Assembly (NCBI GenBank): GCA_004026145.2
Contig: CP034990.1
Coordinates: 2,448,011 to 2,512,010 of the forward strand
Length of the DNA stretch: 64,000 nucleotides
From: Takifugu bimaculatus
Taxonomy: Eukaryota; Chordata; Actinopteri; Tetraodontiformes; Tetraodontidae
Direction of reading: 5' to 3'
Shown one piece after another: positions 21,681 to 32,365 of the stretch. The notes under the pieces were generated by a model. The model saw only the letters and a list, made by a program, of their open reading frames with translations. It was not told the DNA's origin and ran no database searches. Position numbers and translations under genes: made by a program. The first letter of the stretch is position 1. Each line of letters starts with the position of its first letter.

Positions 21681-24600
21681 ATACAACTCATTTGACTACA
21701 GACAGTAATTCAATAGGCACATGTCTTTTAAAAGACACCCAATTCCACCTCAAAGAAGGCAGAATTCACATGAACTGCTGTTGTGCTAATGCAAAAATAC
21801 CCACGAGATGGTTCGTGTTCTTACCGGTGGAATGAAAGAAACGCTTCTTGACACTGTGTCTCTGTGTCCCACTGTCCTTACCATGTTGTGCCGTCCAACA
21901 CGTCCACCGGGCGCTGGTACTGACCCCTTACTGGATGGTTTTTCCAACCTGTGTCGTCCTTTCTTGCCATACGCAGCAATGCTAACTCATTCAATCTAGC
22001 GGATCTGCTGACACCTCTAAAACCACACCGACTTCCTTTAGCATGTTCTCACGACAGCTCAGCTGTTGTCTTCATACTTTAGGTGGTTAATATTTAGCAG
22101 AGCGCCACGTGCACACGTCAACACGCGCGCTCATCTGCATGTCAGTACAGGCAGAAAGTGATTTTGCCTCATTTCTGCCACTGCATTTTCTCCCCTGCTC
22201 CTCTTTTTCCACTTCAAGCTTAATTATTAGTGGTATCTGTGACACAATGGAGGCGTCGTTCACTCAGCATTCCAGCGCGCTGCCTTCAGTTTTGTCTTAT
22301 CGATAGCTCTACGCAACATAAATGCTAAAGGAATTGGATGCTTTTTTGTTGTTTTTTTTCAAATTCCGACTATAGAAACTATTGAAGTGTGTAAAAGGAA
22401 GTGGGATGGTTTTGAAACGTCTGTTGTGTAGATTCATAGTGGCGGAAAGTTGCAAATGGCTTCCTTACATATGCTGCCGGCACGTTTTCCTTCTCTTTTT
22501 ATGCGGGAAGGGCGGAAAGAGAAGGATCGAAAAGCCATTACTTGAACTTTACTTTGTTATTTTGATGTGTATTGACATAAAACCAACTGACTAATCACAA
22601 AGCAATACCTCATTAAGTCTTAATGGACAAATTCGTTGCATTAAACAAATCAATCACTATTCATACTGTGCTAGATTCCATCATATTCCCACCAAATCAT
22701 TAATGAGATGTGGGGTGTGGGGGATGCAACAGCAGTCTGACGTTGGAGGGACAACATGGGTATTTGCCATATGTTACAGGCGCTGAGCGTTGAATGCTAA
22801 ATATTTTGTGATTACCCAAGCAGCAGGGACACCCAGATCCGTTCAAAAGCTGCGAGTATGTTTTCAAAGTACAAACAAGAGCCCCCTCGTCGTTCCAAAG
22901 ATCGATTACCTCTGGGTAAAGTTGGTTTAGTCGGAGTTGGTGCTCGGATGGTTTGAACAGGCCAGATATGAGTTTGCTTCTGGCCTTTGTTTTCTTCCGT
23001 TTTTGCAGGTGGTCTTTGTAAGGCATCTAATTAATCCAATAAAAACCAGCCTTGTTTTCCCTCTTTCCTTCTCGCTCTCTCTCATTCTCTGACTTCGCTG
23101 CATTATTACTTTCTGTAATGAGGCGAAAACACTCCGAACTGCACACGAGGACAGTGGCGGCGACGCTGCCAGATCCTATCCGTGCTCCGTCCCATGCCTA
23201 GAGCCTCTTGATCAAAACTCATAACCACGCTGTCGAAGAGACGCGGCGCTCTGGAGGTGGACGGTTCCGTCTGACGCTACCCAACAGGCAGACGGACGTG
23301 CAACCATCAGCAAGATCACATCTCATTTAGCTTCCTCCTTAATAAATGATGTCAAGCGCCTCGTGGCTTATTACATTTGACGATAGTAACGATATCTTTG
23401 CGTTAAAATGTTCCTACTGGATCACTCCAGAGCCCCGAATCCCAAATACCCTCCGTGAAATACAAACCATCTGCTTTCACCCACGGAAAAAGTGCTGAAG
23501 GAGGGTTTTGAGGAGAGCGCTGATTCAATAGATCAGTGAAATATGAATGAACAGGGGCTTCTCCCGCTTCCCCCTGCACAATATGTCATTGAGGGCTGTT
23601 TAAGAGGTCCTGTCAACAGGTAGTTCAACTTTCAGATCTCCCCCGCTGATCAGTGGGAGCCCCCCTGACAGAGGGAGAAGAAAGGCACCGTGAGGGAGAA
23701 AGAAAAATGTTGTGGATCTTTTTATCTGTCCGTCGCTCTGACAGCCTTGCAGGGGATGCCATGGGAGGAAGATCAATGCGGGACAAGCAGATTCCCACAG
23801 TTCATTGTTCGGGGCAGCCAAATCATCTTCCCAAGACGGCCGGGGAGCTCAAAGCTTCCCTTTATGATAACCATCCCTGGTATTATTCCCACAATGATGA
23901 TGGTGACCTGCAGATGTCTCTGTCTCTGTGTGTCCAAGTGTGTGTGTGTGCAGGCGTGTGTGTGTGTGCCTCTGCAGTAGCATGCCTCCCCTCCCGGGTG
24001 CACTATTATAGTGGTCACAGCGGCGGCGGTGGAGCCCCCACGGCAGCGAATAAAACACAGCAACGAGCGCCGGACTAACGTGCCAAACAGTTGTTAAGCA
24101 GCCTGCGGTTGAAGTCAGGGGATGGGCACGAGAGGCAAAATGCACCACGATTAAAGAAATATCTTCACGCGGAAAGATCCATTTGATTATATATATATAT
24201 ATATGGCTCCATTTCCTCCAGCTTCCTCTGTAAATTCGGACGTTTCAGCCTCTCCGTCTCCGGTTCTGGTCACTTCCCTATGGCCATCAAGCAGAAACGG
24301 AAGGCCGAAGAAGCGGTTGTGGGATCCACGTGCAGCACTCCTGGTTCCTGGTGGCGTCTGCAGCCCCATAATGGACCGGTTTAGCATGTTCTGCTCAGTG
24401 TCTGGTGGACTGAGCTCTTCTTCTTATCAAATCAGACAGAAAACCAGGACACAATATCATGCATATGAATGTGTGTGTGGGTATGTGTTGGACAACAAAC
24501 ATGGGCCTGTAGAGCCTTCACGCATGGTTGGACCGCAGGAGGAGAGAGGTCAGGAAGACAATGACCACAGTGTATCGTCGCTAGCTTACATCACCGCCCC

Positions 24601-24879
24601 CCCTCTGCGCTGCATGTCAACACACACAGTCTTTAAAGCTCTGTAGGTCATATTATAGGCCAGCGACGCCATTGTGCCTCTCACAAAGTGACATTCAGAG
24701 CTGGGATTCAAACAAAGTTACGCTGTATGTTGCTGAGGCGGCGGCGGCAGGCGAGACAAAGCCTGGAAGTATAGTTGAATATCAATCCCGACTAAATCAC
24801 ACAATATCAGGAATAATTGCTGTTTTCTTCTCCTCACGCTGAGCACATTCTGGTGGAGTTTTGCATAATGACTACAGTT

Positions 24880-24895
24880 GGGGGGGGGGGGGGGG
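24880..24895. repeat. Poly(G) tract, 16 nt
   Basis: Sixteen uninterrupted G residues, followed within 60 bp by another G8 run. Confidence 0.95.
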
Positions 24896-25065
24896 CAGTG
24901 TAGGTAATGGTGGCATCAGAGGTGGTGGTAAAGGGGGGGGTTGTTGTGACAGGTGCTGAAACCAAACTAGGGAGGCAAAGAAGACAAAGGTTCAATTTAC
25001 TAAGAGGAGACTAGAGTTGTTAATTAAGGGAAGAAAGGTCTGTCTCTGACGTCCATATTGCATGA

Positions 25066-25099
25066 TGTGTGTGTGTGTGTGTGTGTGAGTGTGTGTGTT
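25066..25099. repeat. (GT)n microsatellite
   Basis: GT repeat with one GAGT interruption. Confidence 0.95.
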
Positions 25100-25930
25100 T
25101 GAATAGGCATGTTTAGAGGAAGTATGAGGGAGCAGCTTCGACGTATGTGTACACAGATTCTGGGAGTTTGGGATGTTTCTTTCTTTTCTCCGCTAAAACT
25201 AAAGTCTGAGGCTAATTAGCCGCAGCCATTACAGGAAGTGAGTCAGGTAATTATTTTACATCATCGCCGCCGATAATTGAATGATTCTTCAACGTCTGAG
25301 CGTCTGTTTGAAAGAATCTCTTCCCCCCTCGTCCCACCCGGGCCCCGTTTCCACCCTTCGCTCGTTCACTTTGCCTTTGTCTTTGAGCGAGATAAGAGCG
25401 GGGCCGGATCCAGGTAGCGCTGCCATATGGTCGGGAATGAAAAAGCTCTTCTGTCGAAGCAAATGGGATTTTTAAATATTGAAACTGCTGCATGTCTTTT
25501 TAATATGACTGTGTTAAAGCTCTCTTTATTCCATCGCTTTGATCAACTCCCTCCGCCTTCTCTGTCTCTCTTCACGCCACTTCCTGCGTCGCACTCTATT
25601 TTTCTTAATCTGGAGAGTTTAAAGGGAAACTGGAGCTGGCTGTGATGCAGTTAAACTTATGCATCTTTGTTCTTTTAAGCAGCACATTTCCTGTTTAAGA
25701 AAGCAAACAAATCTTATCAAAGCCATCGGCTTAGCCTTGGGTTGAAGAAAGGCGTTCTTTTTTTTCACGCGCTGCCGTATCTGTTAGTGGTTTTCAACCG
25801 GTTTTGTTTTCAGATTCTTCTTGTTCGGCTGTTTTATGAGAAAGGAAATCAAGCTCATGGCCTTCTCATTATTTCCTGAAATTTAGAAACAGAGGTAAAG
25901 TGGTATTTACAGTAAAATAAATGGAAGCCA

Positions 25931-25966
25931 GCGAGCGAGCGAGCGAGCGAGAGAGAGAGAGAGAGC
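25931..25966. repeat. (GAGC)n(GA)n tetranucleotide/dinucleotide tract
   Basis: About five GCGA/GAGC tetranucleotides pass directly into about eight GA dinucleotides. Confidence 0.95.
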
Positions 25967-26369
25967 ATTATCTACTTTAAGGCCAGGGTGTATTTATTAC
26001 ACACTAATTGTGGAAGAGGAAGTGCTTTGGAGGGGTGTGCTCTCTCTGGGGAGGGTGGAGGGCCTCAGGGACGGAGAGAGAATATTTATCTATCAGGCTT
26101 TATCAGAACAACACTGAGGCGACTGCTCTTAAGATCAGAGAGGTGGTTTGGGAGGGGGGGGTGAGGACGGAGGAAAGCAAGAGGCCTGCCAGCGGAGCGC
26201 CAGGGCGTCAGGAGAGAGAGGGTGATGAAAGCAGGAAGGAGAAGCTGGGTGAGACCTCAGAGGGGAGGGGAGGATGCTCTCGCTCTTTATGGGGGGGGGC
26301 AACAGACACGCACAGGATCAGAGCACTGCTCCACCTTCACGTGAAGAGGTGATCTTCTCTCTGGGCAGA

Positions 26370-26490
26370 GGTGGTGGAGGGAGGAGTGGAGGGAGGGGTG
26401 GAGGAGTGGAGGGAGGGGTGGAGGAGTGGAGTGAGTGTAGGGCAGGCGTGGAGGGAGGGGTGTGCTGAGTGTGAGGAGGTGGAGGGGGAG
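26370..26490. repeat. G-rich minisatellite abutting the assembly gap
   Basis: Imperfect repeats of GGAGGAGTGGAGGGAGGGGT (about 20-21 bp) run into the N gap. The G-rich strand carries many GGG/GGGG runs and could form G-quadruplexes. The true array length is unknown because it is cut by the gap. Confidence 0.85.
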
Positions 26491-26590
26491 NNNNNNNNNN
26501 NNNNNNNNNNNNNNNNNNNNNNNNNNNNNNNNNNNNNNNNNNNNNNNNNNNNNNNNNNNNNNNNNNNNNNNNNNNNNNNNNNNNNNNNNN
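26491..26590. other. Assembly gap of exactly 100 N
   Basis: One hundred N bases, a conventional placeholder for a gap of unknown size. It is bounded by the G-rich minisatellite on the left and AT-rich DNA plus a long GT array on the right. Open frames spanning it are meaningless. Confidence 0.99.
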
Positions 26591-26695
26591 AAAGAAATAA
26601 AAAGAAACATTAATTCATAATATTAGTAGCTTTATGCTAAATATTGTTGATACTAGCGAAATAATAGTTTTTGTTCAGTGTAAAAAAATACGCCA

Positions 26696-26798
26696 ATGTG
26701 TGTGTGTGTGAGTGTGTGTGAGTGCGTGTGTGTGTGTGTGTGTGAGTGTGTGTGAGTGCGTGTGTGTGTGTGTGCGTGTGTGTGTGTGTGTGTGTGTT
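26696..26798. repeat. Compound (GT)n / GTGAGT repeat
   Basis: About 100 bp of GT repeats broken by regularly placed GAGT and GCGT variants (GTGTGAGTGTGTGTGAGTGC recurs). It lies about 100 bp to the right of the N gap. Confidence 0.95.
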
Positions 26799-26960
26799 AG
26801 CCCTGGCTGCCTCCCAGGACTCTGAGCATCTTTCTCCACCAAATCTTCAGCCATCCCAGCATTTCTCTCATTCCTTCCTTCCTTCTTTCTCCTCCTCTGA
26901 CCTTCAACATTTTAGCACCGACTTATCTTTGACTACAGAGGACGCAGGACACACACTCAT

Positions 26961-26964
<4 letters not shown>

Positions 26965-27005
<41 letters not shown>
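26965..27005. repeat. (CA)n microsatellite
   Basis: About 20 CA units, in opposite orientation to the GT array 170 bp to the left. Together they form an inverted CA/GT pair. Confidence 0.95.
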
Positions 27006-27008
<3 letters not shown>

Positions 27009-27599
27009 GTGTTTATGGGCGATAGCTTCATTATGGCAGCAGATATTTTTATTAAAAAATGACCTCTCTGGTACTACAGCGTATGAACATCCACACACAC
27101 GGGTAAGGCCTTTAAGACTCGTGTGTGCGTGTGTCACGTGCACACCCTCGGCCATCTCCCTTCACCCCGGGGCCCCTGTCTGGTCCTCTCTTGTCCCCCA
27201 GTCTCATCGACGCCACACACCTCTGCTGCTTCTCCAGATTTCCTCCACTGTATCTGATTAAGTTAACAATGTGGTGTTATTTGCATGCTGATTTTACAGA
27301 GCCCGAACCCGCCTCTCCCCGACACCACCCCCCCCACCCCCCACCCCCCCGTTTCTCTCTCAATTCTCCGACAAACAAGAGATGCGGGATCAGAGTAATG
27401 TGATAGCACAGCAGCCAGCCAACGCAATCTGCCTCAAAGACCAGGTGTTCGCAATCCACCTCCCTCTTAATTCCTGCCCCCATCATTTCTCTTGTTTTTA
27501 TTCCTGTTATTTTCTCCCTTCTTCCCTCCCCTCTTTGTCCCCTCTCATCTATCCCTGGTGTGTTTATAAGGTTGTATTATAATCAAATCTGGAGCGAGG

Positions 27600-27850
27600 G
27601 AGGCCTGTCTTTTTTTATTAATTATAGGCCACAGATGATGCGAATGTATTCCGAAAGCGTCTTCAAAATAGGTCGGCGGTACAGTTTGCTATTCTTATCA
27701 CATTTAAATGTCAAAACAGTGTAAAGCCCTACAAATTAGTTCAGGCAGACTTCAACCCCCATTTAACATTTAAAGCACCGTTCTGTGGCTCAAAGAGCGA
27801 TTTAGATCAGTTTACGCATACGTGTGAATAAATACGCGGAGATAGCGCCC
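27600..27850. promoter_or_regulatory. Candidate conserved non-coding block
   Basis: AT-rich, simple-repeat-free sequence with TTTATTAATTATAGGCC, TCACATTTAAATGTC and TTTACGCATACGTGTG. The weak candidate status rests on composition and the presence of ATTA cores. Confidence 0.25.
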
Positions 27851-28274
27851 CATCCTTCAAACTTCTCATTTCAATACAGACATTTAACTGCCAACCTTTG
27901 CCGGAGAAAATCCCGAGCAACATGCAGGAGAAGAGAGTTGTGTGTGTGTGTGTGTGTGTGTGTGCGAGAACAAAAAAGAGATATAAAGCAACAGAAACAA
28001 TGCATTAGCTTCATGAATAATGAATCTACCTGCCTCTCCGTGCGGAAGAGAAGCAGGTTTCCACCGTCTCTGCATAAATCCACTGTCCAGATGAATAAAT
28101 CAGGACGGGGGGACGTTTCTTGAGCGGGAGCCTATCGTTGGTAAATAACAACAATGATCTGAAACACATCTGTTCGTGTGCAGCGCCAGCGAACCCCTAA
28201 AGAGCAGCAGCAGACAATAGGAGCCAGGCATTTTTGTTCCACATATTGATGTTTGGGAATACTAAAGAGAATTA

Positions 28275-28309
<35 letters not shown>

Positions 28310-28544
28310 TGCTTCATATCAGTCCATATTGGTCAGTGGATCACGTCAACATCAGTATGCTCAGCAAAATGATTAAATATTTGCATCCTCCTTTCAAAAG
28401 GGAAAAAAAAAACCGAGCTCCTGTTAGAAATGAAAACGGGCGCTAATTGAAAGAAACGCTACGAAGCAGGCGCGACCCTGAAGAGAGGGAGGGGCGAGTC
28501 GCGACAATGGGGGGGCTGTTTTAACCAGCCGCTGGAGCTGACGG

Positions 28545-28690
28545 CGCTATTCATGCCGTCCAGATGCAGAAGCGGCTCCAGGCCTGGGAGACGCGCCCGC
28601 GCGCGCTCCCAACCGCCCGGCTCGCCGGCCCATTGTTCCGCCGCTGACCCCCGGCCCTCCCCAGGACGCCACGCGTGTCCGCGGCAGCAA
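28545..28690. promoter_or_regulatory. CpG-dense patch
   Basis: Rich in CpG, including ACGCGCCCGCGCGCGCTCCC and CCGGCTCGCCGGCC. This would suit a CpG-island promoter or 5' exon of the minus-strand gene 9 kb away, but no initiator or donor can be singled out. Confidence 0.22.
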
Positions 28691-30544
28691 GAATCCCTCG
28701 AACAAAGAAGGCGATCTCCGATTTACACCGGAGAGTCGGAACGCAGAGCCGAGAACAACGTAAAAAGCCTGGACGCTAACACACTCCTCTATCACGTTTA
28801 CATCATTTTAGTTATTTATTAGGATATTGTTACAGTGTGCTTAAGTACATATTAGGTAGCCTGGTATGAGAATAGGAGCCTGCATAGGGGTCACAGAGAG
28901 ACTTCAGTATCAGCTTACAATTGCCCTATTACATCAGCATAAGTAACTGAATCCAATGAGCTAACTAGCTTAGAAGAGACCCAATCCCACTGACTGGCTT
29001 TCGTCTACCTCTAGGCTTAGCTATGACTCTTCCTCATCCAGCTCAAAGCGGAATGCTCTCTGGGTGGGCCTAATGTGGACTCACTCAAATGTCAAAGCAT
29101 TATATATCCTTTTCCGCACAGAGTGGCCCCTGAGGGTTTAATTGACTATACAGTAAAGTGAGTTTGAGAGCCACGAGAGGACGTGATGAAGATGAATTTG
29201 TTTCATCAGAGAGCAAACAGAGTCTGAAGTCTGGGATTGGCGTGTGGAGTCTGCTGCAGCGGGAACGCCGTGATGGATTCACAGCTGGGAATGGAACGTG
29301 CAGGTGGAGCCATCAGCTCCTTAGCTAATCACCCCCAGCGAACGACTAATATTTAACAAGTTGTCATCACCTACTTCCATTTTTCTTCCCTCTCGCTCGG
29401 CCGCGGAGTTTCGCGGGATGAAATAAAGGAGGAACAACTGCCTGGTGACTTCAAGCGCTTGTCAAACAAGGAACGGAGCAAAAGACGGAGAAAAGAAGGG
29501 GCCCCGCTACTATCCCGCGGCCGTCGTTTACCAATTATGCTGAGTACCTGCTGACAGGTGGGTTGTCACAGTGTCTGCTCAGCCACCCGACTCCCCCCCC
29601 CCCTTCAACAGCCCGTCACCACTGCTGCAGAGCCTGCTGTGGAGAGGAAGCTCCGCACCTCCAGGCGCAGGCAGAAGATAAAAGCCAAGGAGGGGAAGGA
29701 GGAAACCGGGGGGGAGGGAGTTCGGCCTTGATTCGCGAAACGGTCCAAGGTGACAGGACAGATGACGGCTTTTGTGCGAGCGTGAATTAGTGGTGATTAT
29801 TGCAAATGGAGAGTGAAAAAGGGGGGGGCCGCCTCCATCCAGGAAGTTCAGCCCGGCCCGTGACCCCCGAGGGGCGTCCAGCAGGACCCCGGCGTCCTCC
29901 CTTCAGCTCAGGTGTGTCCAGGTGTGCGTAGAGGACCGCGCGCTACTTCGGATCCACATGAAACGTGATTAAAATTCTTTCGGAACGTTTCTGACTGGTG
30001 CAGAGAGCTAATCCCACAGGCCGCCGCTGACCCAACACCTACTGCAGCCAAAGCTCTGTGGTATCTTCTTAGCAGCCCCCAGTAATTAAGGAGGGCCCGC
30101 ACCATGGCTAAACCTCTCCCTGACACACCGCGCAGGCTGCACCGCCTATTGTGAGACAAGGAGTCCTAAGAGGCTTAATGCTCATGTACCTGCAGCTACG
30201 GGCGTGTGTGCTTCAGGAACAATGGGACACAAGATTTCTAATAAAATTCCGAGTGGAACCTTTCTTTTTAAATGACTCCAAAGTCCATCTGGCGCTGCAA
30301 ATGCCTCCAGCTAGCACAGGTCAGAAAATAGGCAGTTTGTTCATGAGTGAGCAAAGTGGGAGAGTGAACACAACACACACACACACACACACACACACAG
30401 CCAAACTTTCTGTGGCAGGTTCAGATAATTGGCCTAACGACACGATGATGCAGAACAAAAGAGGTTCTAAAGGTGGAGACAGTGAGACGGAATAAAGTTG
30501 ATGGGAAACACAGAGAAGTGAGACAGGTGAGCAATGGAGGACGG

Positions 30545-30576
30545 GGCTGGGGGGGCGGGGCTGGGGGGGCGGGGCT
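30545..30576. repeat. Short GC-box-like tandem repeat
   Basis: Two and a bit copies of GGGGCTGGGGGGGC (15-bp spacing). Each contains a GGGGCGGGGC SP1-like box. It may be a chance minisatellite. Confidence 0.7.
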
Positions 30577-30674
30577 AGAGAGCAAAAACGCAACAGGAAG
30601 TTGGACGGACATGACTTGATCTGAGTTCATGTGGATAAAAAATATTTAATGATGAAAAATCATGAAAAGAGTCA

Positions 30675-30675
30675 C

Positions 30676-30726
<51 letters not shown>

Positions 30727-30734
30727 GGCAGACA
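30675..30734. repeat. (ACAG)n tetranucleotide microsatellite
   Basis: About 14 CAGA units, nearly perfect, with one GGCA variant at the right end. Confidence 0.96.
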
Positions 30735-31327
30735 ATGTTGTATATCAGGAAAGTTCTTTCCACATTTATTTCAATATTATTCTACAGTTAATTGATGTGA
30801 GGAATTGTTGCTGGTGGGAGCATTTTTCTGTGCGTAATAACGAGACAGTTAATTACATATACTGTATATATTTTTTGGTCAATCCAATATTAGTTGAACA
30901 ATATAAGACACTGAAACAGTCGTGAAGCGGCGGCAAATCTGAAGAAGAAATTGAAATTGAATAGAATTCGGCTCCATTATGTGGGAAAACGCTCCGTAAT
31001 TGTCTTTTGGTTGACGAGAACTAAAAATACGGCAACAATGAGCTTTGAGATGAGCAGAGGCACGAAAGAGGAGAATGTTTTGTCCCTCAGCCATGTTTGC
31101 CTTCACTTTCCCAGCCGTGCCAGTGGCTGCAGAATAAACGGATATGTGAATTAAAGCCCATTGTTTTAAAAAGATCTGCGGCTAATTTTAGCCGCTGCTC
31201 TTGTTCCCCCAGTGTGAAAGAATGCTCTGCTTATGCTAGCGTGTTTTATTTTCTTCCTTTCCTTCAGCCTTCATTGTCATCTGGAGCTACATACATCTCA
31301 TGTTGTTTGAACAAGTTGGTGAGTTGA

Positions 31328-31361
<34 letters not shown>

Positions 31362-31379
31362 ATGCAGTCATGCGGTTTT

Positions 31380-31860
31380 TGCAATTAGAAGAGACATAAA
31401 AATAATTATTTTGCCGTGCAGTCACTCGACATATCCCGAGTTGATGATGTACGGATCACGTGTTTAATAAAAAAGGTTAATCAGCTGTTAATCAGAGGAT
31501 TAATAACTCGCTATTTTCTTTACAAAACCATTAACAATATGCCATAAATATTTAATGATGATAGGTTGATTTTTTTTCTTCCTTCTTTTTTTTTTTTTTG
31601 GCGGGACGCGCAACGTGCACGCCGCGTGCACAAGTGTTTTTGGGGGGGGTGATATGTGCCTGGCGATGCGGGGCAGAATGAGCAATATCCATGCATTAAT
31701 GTGCATTAATCATGCCTTGGTGAAGACAAATAAATTCATTCATGTTTATTAATACAACCTTAGAGAAAACAATACACTTTACATTATTCACCCAGTTATT
31801 AATAAGGGATTTATGAAGAGGAGGAGCCCAGGACAGAGGCTCCAGCTCAGGCAGAGACGT
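31380..31860. promoter_or_regulatory. Candidate conserved non-coding elements (two AT-rich blocks)
   Basis: Blocks at 31380-31560 and 31680-31830 are packed with homeodomain-type cores (GGTTAATCAGCTGTTAATCA, GATTAATAACTCG, CATGCATTAATGTGCATTAA). A T-rich and CpG-containing spacer separates them. CAGCTG (an E-box) lies between two TTAATCA motifs at about 31475-31496. The composition suggests a developmental enhancer, without conservation data. Confidence 0.38.
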
Positions 31861-32300
31861 GGAAAAGCCAAAAAATAAAAAAAAGTAGGGGAGGAAATGG
31901 GACGTCAAAGCCAAGAGCGAGAGTTCATTAATGTTTGGGATGGAAAGGGCACCACCGTTTGGGGAGGGTGTGTGTGTGTGCGTGTGTGTGTGTGTGTGTG
32001 TGCTGGTCCAGCACTGGGCAGCCGAGGGTTAAATATTTCCTGCCCTATTCCTTCTCTTTAACAAATTACCCTGCCTGTTTGCTAATCAAAGCAAAACAAA
32101 TATTGCTTTTCATTCGCTCAATTTGTTTGAATGAACATGCAGACGTTCCCAAAATACTCGTTCCCAGCTCAAATGTAATTAAATTGTGCCTTTAGTGAAA
32201 ACATGCAGTGGTACTCCAATTAGTTGTGTTTTTGTCATTGAGTGAAGATGGAGAACGGCGCCGGGTGCGCCCTGGGCACCTTGAGGTCCCAAAATAGTCT

Positions 32301-32365
32301 TGGAGGGTGAGGGCGAGGGCGGGGGCGGGGGTGGGGGTGGGGGTGGGGGTGAGGGCGGGTTGGGA
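32301..32365. repeat. G-rich (GGGGGT)n minisatellite, G-quadruplex candidate
   Basis: Hexamer-like units GGGGGT/GGGGGC/GAGGGC repeat about ten times. Runs of 3-5 G separated by single bases make a strong G-quadruplex candidate on the + strand. Confidence 0.88.

Larger units (their letters stand above)
19610..26490 (-). other. Non-coding upstream sequence (5' intron or flank of ZNF536)
   Basis: No coding exon is recognisable. The stretch includes (CA)n at 21635-21676, (GT)n at 25066-25099, short GT tracts near 23936-23970, a poly(G) run at 24880-24895, an AT dinucleotide tract near 24188-24204, GAGC/GA repeats at 25931-25966, and a G-rich minisatellite at 26370-26490. AT-rich candidate regulatory blocks at 19790-20120 and 21060-21500 are listed separately. 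Open frames here (for example 22700-23026 on minus) match nothing I know. Confidence 0.7.

Noticed and set aside
22700..23026. 108-codon minus-strand frame with a mixed residue composition
   Set aside because: No recognisable domain, no splice-site context and no start context. It is within the range expected by chance in 64 kb.
26287..26613. Open frames spanning the run of N
   Set aside because: The gap sequence is unknown, so frames across it have no meaning.
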